Made by a program: the position numbers and the translations under genes. Below are positions 1 through 8,127 of a stretch of 64,000 bases of DNA, piece by piece; within the stretch, counting starts at the first letter, position 1; the number at the start of each line of letters is the position of its first letter. The stretch spans positions 32,181 through 96,180 of the forward strand of contig NZ_SNVV01000013.1 of NCBI RefSeq assembly GCF_004361735.1, read 5' to 3'. The notes beneath the pieces were generated by a model that ran no database searches, was not told the DNA's origin, and worked only from the letters and a program-made list of their open reading frames with translations. The DNA comes from Azoarcus indigens (GTDB lineage: Bacteria > Pseudomonadota > Gammaproteobacteria > Burkholderiales > Rhodocyclaceae).

Positions 1-224
1 TGGTCGAAGGCGCGCGGGCGCTGGCCTTCCTGCGCGGCCGCAGCTACGTGCTGCCGCAGGATCTCTCCGACCTGGTGCCGGACGTGCTGCGCCACCGCCT
101 GGTGCTGAGCTATGAGGCGCTGGCCGACGAGCTGACGGCGGACGAACTCATAGAGCGCATCACCGCCCGCCTGCCTGCGCCTGAAAAGCCCCTGGAAAGC
201 CATGGACGCCCCGGCGCGCGTTGA
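1..224 (+). CDS. MoxR-family AAA+ ATPase, C-terminal fragment
   Basis: Only the last 73 codons are inside the window; the reading frame begins at base 3 and stops with TGA at 222-224. The fragment shows the lid-domain pattern of MoxR ATPases, with ARALAFLRGRSYVLPQDL followed by VLRHRLVLSYEA. MoxR proteins are cytoplasmic ATPase chaperones, and they are typically encoded just before DUF58 and von Willebrand factor A genes, exactly as here. Its end overlaps the start of the DUF58 gene by 23 bases, so the genes are almost certainly co-transcribed. Substrate unknown. The Walker motifs lie outside the window, so the family call rests on the tail and the neighbours. Confidence 0.8.
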   Translation, partial: VEGARALAFLRGRSYVLPQDLSDLVPDVLRHRLVLSYEALADELTADELIERITARLPAPEKPLESHGRPGAR

Positions 225-1134
225 CCCGGAGTGCCTGCTGCGGCGCCTGGAATGGACGGTGATCCGCCGTCTGGACGGCCTGCTGCAGGGCGACTACCGT
301 TCCCTCTTCCGCGGCTTCGGCCTGGACCTCGCCGACCTGCGCGAGTACCAGCACCACGACGACGTGCGCCACATCGACTGGAACGTCACCGCCCGCCTGC
401 AGACGCCCTACCTGCGCCAGTACAACGAGGACAGGGAGGTGGCGGCCTGGTTTCTGCTCGACCTCAGCCCCTCGGTGGATTTCGGCTCCCAGGCCAAGAA
501 GCGCACCGTGCTGGTGGAGTTCGTCACCGTGCTGGCGCGGCTGTTCACCCGCAACGGCAACCGGGTGGGCGCGGTACTGTGCGGCGACAAGGTGGACAAG
601 GTAATCGCCGCCCGCGGCGGCCGGCGCCACGTGCTGCACCTGCTGCGCACCCTCACCAACCGGCCGGAAAGCGAGGCCAGCGGCGAGACCGACCTCGCCG
701 CTTTCTTCGCCAGCGCGCTCAAGGTGGTGCCGCGGCGCTCGCTGGTGTTCGTCGTCTCCGACTTCATCGGCGCCGCCGGCTGGGAGCGCCCGCTGCACCA
801 GCTCACGCAGCGCCACGAGCTGCTGTCGGTGCGGGTACACGACCCGCTGGAACACGAACTGCCGGATCTCGGCCTGCTGGTGTTCGAGGACGCCGAAACC
901 GGCGAACAGCTGCAGGTGGATACCCACGACCGCCGCTTCCGCGAGCGCTTCGTCGCACAGGCGGAGGCGCGGGAGGCCGGGCTGCGCCGCAGCTTCGCCG
1001 CCGCCGGGGTGGACGTGCTGGAGCTGGGTACCGAGGATGACCTTGCCGACGCGGTGATGCGCTTCGCCGAGCTGCGGCGCTGGCGCAGCCGCAGCGCCGG
1101 CGGCGGCCTGCCCGGGCACCTGGGCGCCGGCTAG
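202..1134 (+). CDS. DUF58 domain protein, MoxR partner
   Basis: A 310-residue protein with the DUF58 signature YQHHDDVRHIDWNVTAR at about residues 49-65, corresponding to the family's Y..GDD.R.IDW...AR. A Rossmann-like vWA-type core follows (LLDLSPSVDFGS near residue 86, VVSDFIG near residue 189). No signal peptide or membrane span is evident, so it is probably cytoplasmic. DUF58 proteins are generally encoded with MoxR ATPases and vWA proteins and are thought to help assemble or mature a membrane or periplasmic complex; the target here is unknown. The start at 202 lies inside the end of the moxR gene. The conserved GDD is HDD here. Confidence 0.88.
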   Translation: MDAPARVDPECLLRRLEWTVIRRLDGLLQGDYRSLFRGFGLDLADLREYQHHDDVRHIDWNVTARLQTPYLRQYNEDREVAAWFLLDLSPSVDFGSQAKKRTVLVEFVTVLARLFTRNGNRVGAVLCGDKVDKVIAARGGRRHVLHLLRTLTNRPESEASGETDLAAFFASALKVVPRRSLVFVVSDFIGAAGWERPLHQLTQRHELLSVRVHDPLEHELPDLGLLVFEDAETGEQLQVDTHDRRFRERFVAQAEAREAGLRRSFAAAGVDVLELGTEDDLADAVMRFAELRRWRSRSAGGGLPGHLGAG

Positions 1135-1146
1135 GAGAGGTGCGCG

Positions 1147-2190
1147 ATGAGTTTCGTCTGGCCCCGTCTGCTCTGGCTGCTGTTGTTACTGCCGCTGCTG
1201 GTGCTGCTCTACGTGAGCATCCTGCGCCAGCAGCACGCCACCATGCTGCGCCACGCCGGCCTCGCCCTGGTACAGGAGGCCTTGAGCCGCAACCGCGGCT
1301 GGCGCCGCCATTTGCCGCCGCTGCTGTTCCTGCTCGGCCTGGCGGCGATGATGGTGGCGATGGCGCGGCCGGTGGCGGTGCTCACGCTGCCGCAAGAGGA
1401 ACGCACCATCATCCTGGCGATGGACATCTCCGGCAGCATGCGCGCCGCCGATGTCGGCCCCAACCGCCTCGCCGCCGCCCAGGCGGCCGCTCACAGTTTC
1501 GTTGCCGCGGTGCCCAAGAGCACCCGGGTGGGCGTGGTCGCCTTCGCCGCCACCGCCGCGCTGGTGCAGCCGCCCACCCGCAACCATGAGGAAATCGACG
1601 CCGCCATAGACCGCTTCCAGCTGCAACGCGGCACCGCGGTGGGCAGCGGCCTGCTGGTGGCGCTGGCGGCCATCTTTCCCGAAGCCGGCATCGACATCCA
1701 GGCCCTCACCGGCGAAGGCGAGGCGCCGCCGCTGCGCCCCGGCAGCACGCCGCCGCCACCCAAGCCGCCGAAGCCGCCGCCGGTGGCGCCCGGCTCCTAC
1801 CCGGATGCCGCCATCGTGCTGCTCAGCGACGGTCAGCGCACCGCCGGCCCGGCGGTGGAGGAGGCGGCGCAGTTCGTGGCCGACCGTGGCGTGCGCGTCT
1901 ACACCGTGGGCATCGGCACGCCGGAAGGCGAGGTGGTGGGCTACGAAGGCTGGTCCATGCGGGTGCGGCTGGACGAGGCAACGCTGAAGGGCGTGGCCGA
2001 CGCCACCCGTGGCGACTACTTCCATGCCACCAGCGCCAGCGAGTTGGAGCAGATCTACCGCAACCTAGGCAGCCGGCTGGTGATGAAGACGCAGCAGACC
2101 GAGGTGAGCGCGCTGTTCTCGGCGCTCGGCGTGTTGCTGGCGCTGCTGGCGGCCTTCCTGTCGCTGTACTGGTTCAAGCGGGTGTTGTGA
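1147..2190 (+). CDS. Membrane-anchored von Willebrand factor A protein (BatA-like)
   Basis: A 347-residue protein with two N-terminal membrane spans (about residues 5-25 and 57-78), a vWA domain and a C-terminal span (about 323-342), the BatA topology. The metal-ion-dependent adhesion site is present: DISGSM near residue 93 and LLSDGQRTAG near residue 220. A proline-rich insert sits inside the vWA fold at about residues 198-216 (PPPPKPPKPPPV). It starts 12 bases after the DUF58 gene, with GAGAGG upstream of the ATG. Role inferred from family: a metal-dependent protein-binding module working with MoxR and DUF58. The second vWA gene and TPR gene often seen in Bat operons are absent. Confidence 0.88.
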   Translation: MSFVWPRLLWLLLLLPLLVLLYVSILRQQHATMLRHAGLALVQEALSRNRGWRRHLPPLLFLLGLAAMMVAMARPVAVLTLPQEERTIILAMDISGSMRAADVGPNRLAAAQAAAHSFVAAVPKSTRVGVVAFAATAALVQPPTRNHEEIDAAIDRFQLQRGTAVGSGLLVALAAIFPEAGIDIQALTGEGEAPPLRPGSTPPPPKPPKPPPVAPGSYPDAAIVLLSDGQRTAGPAVEEAAQFVADRGVRVYTVGIGTPEGEVVGYEGWSMRVRLDEATLKGVADATRGDYFHATSASELEQIYRNLGSRLVMKTQQTEVSALFSALGVLLALLAAFLSLYWFKRVL

Positions 2191-2224
2191 GGGCGCGCCC
2201 GGTGCGGCGGGGCGCCCGGAGAAC

Positions 2225-2251
2225 GTGGCCGGCGGGTTTCCCGCTGGCCAC
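2225..2251. terminator. Hairpin between convergent genes, possible bidirectional terminator
   Basis: GTGGCCGGCGGG and CCCGCTGGCCAC form a 12-base-pair stem with one G-U pair around a TTT loop. It lies between the stop of the vWA gene and the stop of the opposing peptidoglycan-binding gene, where a shared terminator is expected. The T tract is poor on both strands, so efficiency is uncertain. Confidence 0.5.
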
Positions 2252-2258
2252 GGCTGTT

Positions 2259-2903
2259 TCATAACGTCCGGGTGGCCTTGGGCGCGATGCGGGCCAGCGC
2301 CGCATCGAAGCTGCGGCCCAGTTGCAGCGCATCGAATACCAGGTCCACAAAGGTGGCGATGATCCGGCCCTCGGTCTCCTCCGACAGCAGCGGCACGTTG
2401 ATTGCCCGGTTCAACTGCTCGCCCAGGCGGCGCTTGACCGCAGCAAGGTCGCCGTCCAGCCCTTGGGAGAGATCGTTGATGAAGGCCAGCACATGCGGCG
2501 GCAGCAGCTTGGCCAGTGCGCCATCCAGCTTCTCCACCAGCCAGGCGATGGCGCGGTCGTCGAACAGGTCCAGCGGGCCGGTGGGCAGCAGGCCATCCAC
2601 AAGTTCGGCGAGCTTTTTCAGTTGGGCGGCGGTGAACACATGCTTGGCTTTGGGCTCGGCCTGGGGTTCGGGGGCGGGCAGGTCCAGCGCGGCAGAGGTG
2701 TTCGGGCCGACCAGGCCGTCGGGATAGAGGCCGTGCTTGTTCTGCAGTTCAATCACCGCCTGCCGGGTGATCTGGCCGAAGCGGCCGTCCACGTTGGACG
2801 AGCCGTCGGCGGCGGTGGCCTTGAGGGCGCCGATGTCCACCAGCCTCTGCTGCAGGGCGGACACTGCCTGGCCGCTGGATCCGGGTTTGAGTACGAAAGC
2901 CAT
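2259..2903 (-). CDS. Peptidoglycan-binding-fold protein without signal peptide
   Basis: A 214-residue protein. The N-terminal 70 residues match the PG_binding_1 fold: LKPGSSGQAVSALQQRL, then VDGRFGQITRQAVIELQ and DGLVGPNTSAAL. A linker rich in P, E and K precedes a helical domain of about 130 residues that I do not recognise. The start at 2903 was chosen because AGGAG stands about 8 bases upstream and the fold begins right after it; a longer in-frame extension to 3011 is low-complexity and lacks support. There is no signal peptide, which is odd for a wall-binding domain. It is monocistronic and converges on the vWA gene. Function unknown. Confidence 0.75.
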   Translation of the reverse strand: MAFVLKPGSSGQAVSALQQRLVDIGALKATAADGSSNVDGRFGQITRQAVIELQNKHGLYPDGLVGPNTSAALDLPAPEPQAEPKAKHVFTAAQLKKLAELVDGLLPTGPLDLFDDRAIAWLVEKLDGALAKLLPPHVLAFINDLSQGLDGDLAAVKRRLGEQLNRAINVPLLSEETEGRIIATFVDLVFDALQLGRSFDAALARIAPKATRTL

Positions 2904-3084
2904 GAGGACACTCCTGTCGGGTGGCGGCCGCCGGTTGGCGGCTGCGCCGGCAGCAAAGGGCGCCGGCCGGCAGGAGCAAGATAGGAAAACGCGCTGGTGG
3001 TGGAATCCCACGAATCAGGTATGAATCCGCGGCGCGCGGCGCCCGCTGCCTTTCCGCCCGGGCGCGCCGCTGGAGCTGGGGAAT

Positions 3085-3762
3085 TCAGCCGCCCAGCACC
3101 TGCGCCAGCCAGGCCTCCACATCCCGGATTTCTTCCAGGCACAGGCTGTGCTCGGTGAAGTAGGGATGCCAGGCCAGCGGGTAGCCGGCGTCCTGTAGCA
3201 GCCGGGCGGAGCGTTCGGCGAAGTCGTAGGGGATCACGGTGTCGCCGTGGCCGTGGGCCATGAAGATGGGTAGGTCCTTGTTGGCCGGCGCGGCTTCGGC
3301 GGCCAGGGTGTCGGGCAGCGGCAGGTAGGTGGACAGCGCCAGCACGCCGGCCAGCCGCCGCGGGTGGCGCAGGGCGGTGTGCAGCGCCACCGCGCCGCCC
3401 TGGGAGAAGCCGGCGAGCACGATGCGCTCGTCGGCGATGCCGCGCTCGTTCTCGTGGGCGATCAGCGCCGTCAGCTGTTGCGCGGATTCGTGCACGCCGG
3501 CCGGGTCTTCGCGGCGGCGGGAGAAGTCGCTGGTGACGAGGTCGTACCAGGCGCGCATCCGGTAGCCGCCGTTGATGGTCACCGGCCGCACCGGCGCATG
3601 CGGGAAGACGAAGCGGGTAGGCGGCAGCACCGAGGGGTCCAACTCATCCACCACCGGTTCGAAGTCGTGGCCGTCGGCGCCCAGGCCGTGTAGCCAGATC
3701 ACCGCATGGGTGGGGTGGGCGGCGGTCGTGATCTCGACCGCGGGCAGCAGGGCGGTGCTCAT
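3085..3762 (-). CDS. Carboxylesterase/phospholipase-family serine hydrolase
   Basis: A 225-residue alpha/beta hydrolase of the carboxylesterase 2 / acyl-protein thioesterase family. [16 protein letters not shown] forms the oxyanion-hole region, GFSQGG carries the nucleophilic serine, HGHGDTVIP the catalytic aspartate and YFTEHSLC the histidine. The family length is about 220 residues, in agreement. It hydrolyses short acyl or thioester substrates in the cytoplasm; the natural substrate cannot be told. The start at 3762 has GGAG 9 bases upstream; the open frame extends to 3870 without family-like sequence. It is divergent from the aldehyde dehydrogenase gene. Confidence 0.9.
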   Translation of the reverse strand: MSTALLPAVEITTAAHPTHAVIWLHGLGADGHDFEPVVDELDPSVLPPTRFVFPHAPVRPVTINGGYRMRAWYDLVTSDFSRRREDPAGVHESAQQLTALIAHENERGIADERIVLAGFSQGGAVALHTALRHPRRLAGVLALSTYLPLPDTLAAEAAPANKDLPIFMAHGHGDTVIPYDFAERSARLLQDAGYPLAWHPYFTEHSLCLEEIRDVEAWLAQVLGG

Positions 3763-3957
3763 GGGCGGGCTCCGGAGGCAAGGGCAAGAGTTGGATTTTC
3801 CATGGTTAACCCGGCGGTTGAATACCCAGCTGCTGGTCTTGCCTTGCGCGCCGGGTCGCGCGTCGCGCACCGGCCGTCGCCCGGCGCGGGAGGTGCCGCC
3901 GGCCGTGTCATCCGGCCCCGGCTACAATCGCCGCAGACTTTATTCAGGAGCGCTGAA

Positions 3958-5391
3958 ATGACGCTGGTACGCGACACCCTCTACATCGGCGGCCGCTGGG
4001 TCGCACCCGCCGGCGGCGGGCTGATCGACGTCATCGACCCCAGTGACGGCAGCCTCTATGCCCGCATCCCGGAAGGCTCGGTGGCGGATGCGGAGGCGGC
4101 GGTGGCCGCGGCCCGCGCCGCCTTCGACGGCTGGGCGGCGACGCCGGTGTCCGAGCGCGCGGCGGCCATCGCCCGCATCGCCGCCGGGGTGGAGGCGCGC
4201 AGCGGCGAGCTGGCGGAGGCCATCGCTCACGAGGTTGGCATGCCGCTGAAGCTCGCCGCCCGGGTGCAGGTGGGCGGCCCGCTGTGGCACTGGCGGCATT
4301 ACGCCGAACTGGCGGACGGCTTCGAGTGGGAGCGGCGCGTCGGCAACTCGCTGGTGGTGCGCGAGCCGGTGGGCGTGGTCGGCGCCATCACGCCGTGGAA
4401 CTTCCCGCTCAATCAGATCACCCTCAAGGTGGCGCCGGCGCTGCTGGCCGGCTGCACCGTGGTGCTGAAGCCCTCCGAGGTGGCGCCGATCAATGCTTTC
4501 CTGCTGGCGGAGATCATCGCCGCAGCCGGCCTGCCGCCGGGCGTGTTCAACCTGGTGACCGGCTACGGGCCGGTGGTGGGCGAGGTGCTGGCCGCCGATC
4601 CGCGGGTGGACATGGTGTCCTTCACCGGCTCTACCCGCGCCGGCCGCCGCGTCGCCGAACTGGCCGCGGCCACGGTGAAGAAGGTGGCGCTGGAGCTAGG
4701 CGGCAAGTCCGCCGCGGTGGTGCTGGAGGATGCCGACCTGGGCGCGGCGGTGAAGGCCACCGTGTCCAACTGCCTGCTCAATTCCGGCCAGACCTGCTCC
4801 GCCCACACCCGGCTGCTGGTGCCGCGCGCGCGGCTGGACGAGGCGGCGGCGTTGGCTGCTGGGGCGATGGCGAAGATGACGTCCGGCCCGGCCTTCGCCG
4901 ACGGCAGCCGCCTCGGCCCGCTGGTGTCGGCGGCGCAGCGCGAGCGGGTGCAGGGCTACATCCGCCGCGGTGTCGAGGAGGGCGCCCGCCTGGTCTGCGG
5001 CGGCGCCGAGCCGCCGGCGGGGCTGGAGCAGGGCTACTTCGTTGCCCCCACCGCGCTGGTGTGCGAGGACACCCGCGCCACCGTGGCACAGGAGGAAATC
5101 TTCGGCCCGGTGCTGGTGATCCTGCCGCACGACGGCGATGACGATGCGGTGCGCATCGCCAACGATTCCGCCTACGGCCTGGGCGGCGCGGTGTGGGCCG
5201 GCAGCGATGCGCGGGCGCTGGCGGCGGCGCGGCGCATCCGCAGCGGCCAGGTGGACATCAACGGCGGCGCCTGGAATCCGCGCGCGCCTTTCGGCGGCTA
5301 CCGCCAGTCGGGCCTGGGGCGGGAGAACGGCGTGTATGGGCTGGAGGAGTTCCTGGAGTACAAGGCGCTGCAGTTGCGCGATGGCGCTTGA
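3958..5391 (+). CDS. Aldehyde dehydrogenase family protein, NAD(P)+-dependent
   Basis: A 477-residue ALDH superfamily enzyme that oxidises an aldehyde to its acid with NAD(P)+. Visible motifs are ITPWNFP (cofactor domain), [10 protein letters not shown] (nucleotide loop), LELGGKSA with the general-base glutamate near residue 245, and [11 protein letters not shown] with the catalytic cysteine near residue 280. The C-terminal [18 protein letters not shown] is typical of class 1/2-like ALDHs. The ATG at 3958 follows AGGAG; upstream in-frame codons to 3706 run into the divergent esterase leader and are not used. TACAAT at 3923-3928 is a plausible -10 box. Substrate specificity cannot be deduced. 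Confidence 0.92.
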   Translation: MTLVRDTLYIGGRWVAPAGGGLIDVIDPSDGSLYARIPEGSVADAEAAVAAARAAFDGWAATPVSERAAAIARIAAGVEARSGELAEAIAHEVGMPLKLAARVQVGGPLWHWRHYAELADGFEWERRVGNSLVVREPVGVVGAITPWNFPLNQITLKVAPALLAGCTVVLKPSEVAPINAFLLAEIIAAAGLPPGVFNLVTGYGPVVGEVLAADPRVDMVSFTGSTRAGRRVAELAAATVKKVALELGGKSAAVVLEDADLGAAVKATVSNCLLNSGQTCSAHTRLLVPRARLDEAAALAAGAMAKMTSGPAFADGSRLGPLVSAAQRERVQGYIRRGVEEGARLVCGGAEPPAGLEQGYFVAPTALVCEDTRATVAQEEIFGPVLVILPHDGDDDAVRIANDSAYGLGGAVWAGSDARALAAARRIRSGQVDINGGAWNPRAPFGGYRQSGLGRENGVYGLEEFLEYKALQLRDGA

Positions 5392-5457
5392 GCCGGCGGC
5401 CGGCGGAGAGGAACACGGGCGGCGCGCGATGCGACGCCGGATCAAGGGGAGCGCGGC

Positions 5458-6501
5458 ATGTCGGTCTTCATCGAGGTCGAGCACATCACCACCTACCGCT
5501 ACGCCAACCCGGTGGCGTTCTCGCCGCACAAGCTGATGTTCCGGCCGCGCGCCGCGCATGACCTGCGGGTGCTGCAGGCCGGGCTGGTGGTATCGCCGCC
5601 GGCGCGCCAGTACTGGATACACGACGTGTTCTCCAACTCGGTGGCGGTGGTGGAGCCGGTGGGGCCGGCGACCGAGCTGCGGTTGGCGGCGCGCTTCGTC
5701 ATCGAGCATTTCGGCGTGCACAACCTGGAGTTGCCGGTGGCGCCGGAGGCGCAGGATTACCCCTTCGAATATTCCTCCGACGACAAGCTGGATCTCGCCC
5801 CCTTCCTGCCGCTGCAATACCCGGACGACGCGGCGGCGGTCAGCGCCTGGGTGCAGCCCTTCCTGCCGGCGCGCGGCGTCATCCACACCCAGGACGTGCT
5901 GCGCAACATCGCCGAAGGCATACGCGCCGATTTCCGCTATGCCGCCCGCGACGCCATGGGCACCCAGCGCCCGGCGCAGACGCTGGCGCTGGGCAGCGGC
6001 ACCTGCCGCGACTTCGCCCTGCTGATGATGGAAGCCGCCCGCGGCCTCGGCCTGGCTGCCCGCTTCGTCTCCGGCTACCTGTACGACAAGGCGCTGGACG
6101 ACGGCAGCGGCGCGCCTGCTTCTCCCGCGGCTCCAGCCGCCGGCGGACTGCAGCAGGGCGCCCGCCAGCCGGAAAGCGCGGATACGGGCGCCGTCACCCG
6201 CGGCGCCGGCGCCACCCATGCCTGGCTGCACGTCTATCTGCCCGGTGCCGGCTGGGTGCCTTTCGATCCCACCAATACGCTCTATGGCGGCACCGATCTC
6301 ATCCGCGTCGCCTACACCCGCACGCCGGAGCAGGCGGCGCCGGTGGCCGGCGCCTGGTTCGGTGCGGCGGACGACTACCTGGGCATGTCGGTGGACGTCG
6401 CGGTGCGGCAGCTGACGCCGGAGGCCGCCGCCGTCATCCTGGCCGCAGACCTCCAACTGCCGCTGCCAGCCGACGCCGACCCCGCATGCGAGGCGGTGTA
6501 A
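5458..6501 (+). CDS. Transglutaminase-like cysteine protease-fold protein
   Basis: A 347-residue protein with an N-terminal beta domain (IEVEHITTYRYANPVAFSPH), typical of bacterial transglutaminase-like proteins, then a transglutaminase core. The catalytic triad is visible: Cys near residue 183 in GSGTCRDFALL, His near 254 in THAWLHVY and Asp near 270 in FDPTN. An alanine- and proline-rich insert of about 40 residues separates Cys from His. No signal peptide, so cytoplasmic. Such proteins are usually peptidases or amidases rather than cross-linking enzymes; the substrate is unknown. GGGGAG precedes the start. A 14-base palindrome spans its stop codon. Confidence 0.85.
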   Translation: MSVFIEVEHITTYRYANPVAFSPHKLMFRPRAAHDLRVLQAGLVVSPPARQYWIHDVFSNSVAVVEPVGPATELRLAARFVIEHFGVHNLELPVAPEAQDYPFEYSSDDKLDLAPFLPLQYPDDAAAVSAWVQPFLPARGVIHTQDVLRNIAEGIRADFRYAARDAMGTQRPAQTLALGSGTCRDFALLMMEAARGLGLAARFVSGYLYDKALDDGSGAPASPAAPAAGGLQQGARQPESADTGAVTRGAGATHAWLHVYLPGAGWVPFDPTNTLYGGTDLIRVAYTRTPEQAAPVAGAWFGAADDYLGMSVDVAVRQLTPEAAAVILAADLQLPLPADADPACEAV

Positions 6502-6511
6502 CGCGCGTTAC
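6498..6511. repeat. Perfect palindrome GTAACGCGCGTTAC over a stop codon
   Basis: The 14 bases read identically on both strands and include the TAA stop of the transglutaminase-like gene (6499-6501). It lies 70 bases before the next gene. It could be an operator or chance; no second copy was noticed in the window. Confidence 0.4.
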
Positions 6512-6580
6512 GCCGGCTCCGTACCGATCGCGGTGGGAGCAGGGCGGACAATCGCCGCTTCTTACGCTGGAGCGCGCTTG

Positions 6581-8053
6581 ATGATCGATGTCGAACTCGG
6601 TGTCCGCGGCCTGCTGATCGCCGGCAGGCCGCTGCCGGGGCGCATGCTTTCCCTGCTGCTGGCGGCGCTGCTGGAAGTGCGCGGCGAGGGCGGCGCCACG
6701 CCGCAGCGGCCTTGCAGCCGGGCGGAACTGCGCGACCGCATCGGCGGCCTTGCCGAGCTGCATCGCACCCAGCTGTGGCGCGCGCTGCGCAGCCTCGCCG
6801 GCACGCCGCTGCAAGGCCTGGTTGGCCATGCGGCGGCCAGCGCCGGCCCTTACTGGCTGGACGAAGCGCTGGCGGCGCGCTGCGCCTTCCGCATCGCCGG
6901 CCAGCCGGCGAGCCCTTCCGCCCTGGCCGCGCTGCTGCGTCCGCCGCGCGTGGGCGGCGAGGCGACGAGCGCGCCGGTGACGCTGCCGCCGCTGGCCTAC
7001 ATCGACGCCCTCGCCCAGGCCGACCACCTGCTGGACCGTGGTGAGCTCTACCCGGCGCGCCAGCAACTCGCCCGCGCCCTGAGCCAGCTGTCGGCGGACG
7101 ACGTCGCCGACCGCGCCGCCATCGCCGTGCGCCGCGCCCGCATCTCCCGCCGCCTGGCCGACTGGGCGGCGCTGCAGGACGACCTCCGCGAACTCTCCGC
7201 CCTCGCCACCAGCCCGCGGCTGGTGCCACAGCAGCGCCGCCTGATCGAAGCGCGCATCCAGCTGCTGTCCGCCTGGCACATCTACGGCGGCCTGGGCAAC
7301 GCCGCCGCCGCGCTGGCACGGCTGGACGAAGTGGAACCGGCCAGCCTGGCGGTGGACCTCGCCCTGCGCAACGACTACCTCAACCTGCGCGGCATGGTGC
7401 TGCGCGAACTGGCGCTGCGGCAGCGCGCGGCGCCGCAGGCCGCCGCCGCGGTCGCCTGCTTCGGCGAGGCCATACGCTGCGCCGCGCTGGCGGCAGCGCC
7501 CGAGCAGTTGCAGGTGACTGCCGCCAACCTCGCCAACACCCTGGGGCGGCTGTATGAAGCCGGCCTGTTCGGCGGCGAGGAGGGTGACCAACCCGCCGAG
7601 GGCGGCCCGGTGCGCGAGGCGGTGCGCTGGCTGCTGCTCAGCGACGCCATTTGCGCCCGCTGGCAGATCGCCACCCGCTCGCTGCTCAATGTTGTCTTCC
7701 TGCTGCGGCTCACTGCGGTGAATCGCCTGCCCTATGCCGAACTCGCCGCGCTGGCGGCGGAGCAGGGCATGCCGCTGGCGGCGGCCGGCTATACCGACTT
7801 CGCCGAGCAGGCCTGGCGCGGCCGGCGGGCGGTGCATTCGCAGATCCCGGTGGACCAGCGCTGCGCCTTCTTCCTGGTCTGGGCCACCCATGCGGCGCGC
7901 GAGCAGCGGCGGGTGGAATGCGCCGAGCTGTGCCGCCGCATCGCCCACGAAGTGCGCAAGCTGCGCGATGCCGCGCTGCGCCGTTCCTACGCGCAGGAGC
8001 TGGCGCAACTGCGCGCCGAACTGGTGAGCCTGCCGGTGTTGCAACGGGCGTAA
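6581..8053 (+). CDS. Hypothetical helical-repeat protein
   Basis: A 490-residue protein I do not recognise. The first 100 residues (MIDVELGVRGLLIAG, then CSRAELRDRIGGLAELHRTQ) could form a small DNA-binding-like fold. From about residue 145 it is almost entirely amphipathic helices, suggesting a TPR-like solenoid (ADHLLDRGELYPARQQLARA and similar stretches). No signal peptide or membrane span. The ATG at 6581 was chosen over an in-frame one at 6533 because GGAG stands before it. GACAAT at 6547-6552 is a possible -10 box. It lies 79 bases after the transglutaminase gene and may share its transcript. Function unknown. Confidence 0.75.
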   Translation: MIDVELGVRGLLIAGRPLPGRMLSLLLAALLEVRGEGGATPQRPCSRAELRDRIGGLAELHRTQLWRALRSLAGTPLQGLVGHAAASAGPYWLDEALAARCAFRIAGQPASPSALAALLRPPRVGGEATSAPVTLPPLAYIDALAQADHLLDRGELYPARQQLARALSQLSADDVADRAAIAVRRARISRRLADWAALQDDLRELSALATSPRLVPQQRRLIEARIQLLSAWHIYGGLGNAAAALARLDEVEPASLAVDLALRNDYLNLRGMVLRELALRQRAAPQAAAAVACFGEAIRCAALAAAPEQLQVTAANLANTLGRLYEAGLFGGEEGDQPAEGGPVREAVRWLLLSDAICARWQIATRSLLNVVFLLRLTAVNRLPYAELAALAAEQGMPLAAAGYTDFAEQAWRGRRAVHSQIPVDQRCAFFLVWATHAAREQRRVECAELCRRIAHEVRKLRDAALRRSYAQELAQLRAELVSLPVLQRA

Positions 8054-8063
8054 CCGGGAAGAG

Positions 8064-8088
8064 GGCAGCGGCGCGCCTGGCCGCTGCC
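8064..8088. other. Hairpin between the helical-repeat gene and the beta-lactamase gene
   Basis: GGCAGCGGC and GCCGCTGCC form a perfect 9-base-pair stem with a 7-base loop, 10 bases after the upstream stop and 40 bases before the beta-lactamase start. There is no T tract, so it is not a canonical intrinsic terminator; it could stabilise the mRNA 3' end. Confidence 0.4.
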
Positions 8089-8127
8089 GATACTGGCGCT
8101 GCCTTTCAACCCTTTCCGGAGTTCGTC

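Noticed and set aside
160..1119. Long minus-strand reading frame opposite the DUF58 gene
   Set aside because: Histidine/glutamine/alanine-rich antisense shadow typical of GC-rich DNA; the plus-strand frame has clear family motifs.
3706..3957. N-terminal extension of the aldehyde dehydrogenase
   Set aside because: It overlaps the divergent esterase leader, lacks ALDH similarity and ignores the AGGAG-ATG at 3958.
8086..8093. GCCGATAC before the beta-lactamase gene
   Set aside because: Part of a GC hairpin, no TAAA upstream; a beta-lactamase is not an expected FliA target.
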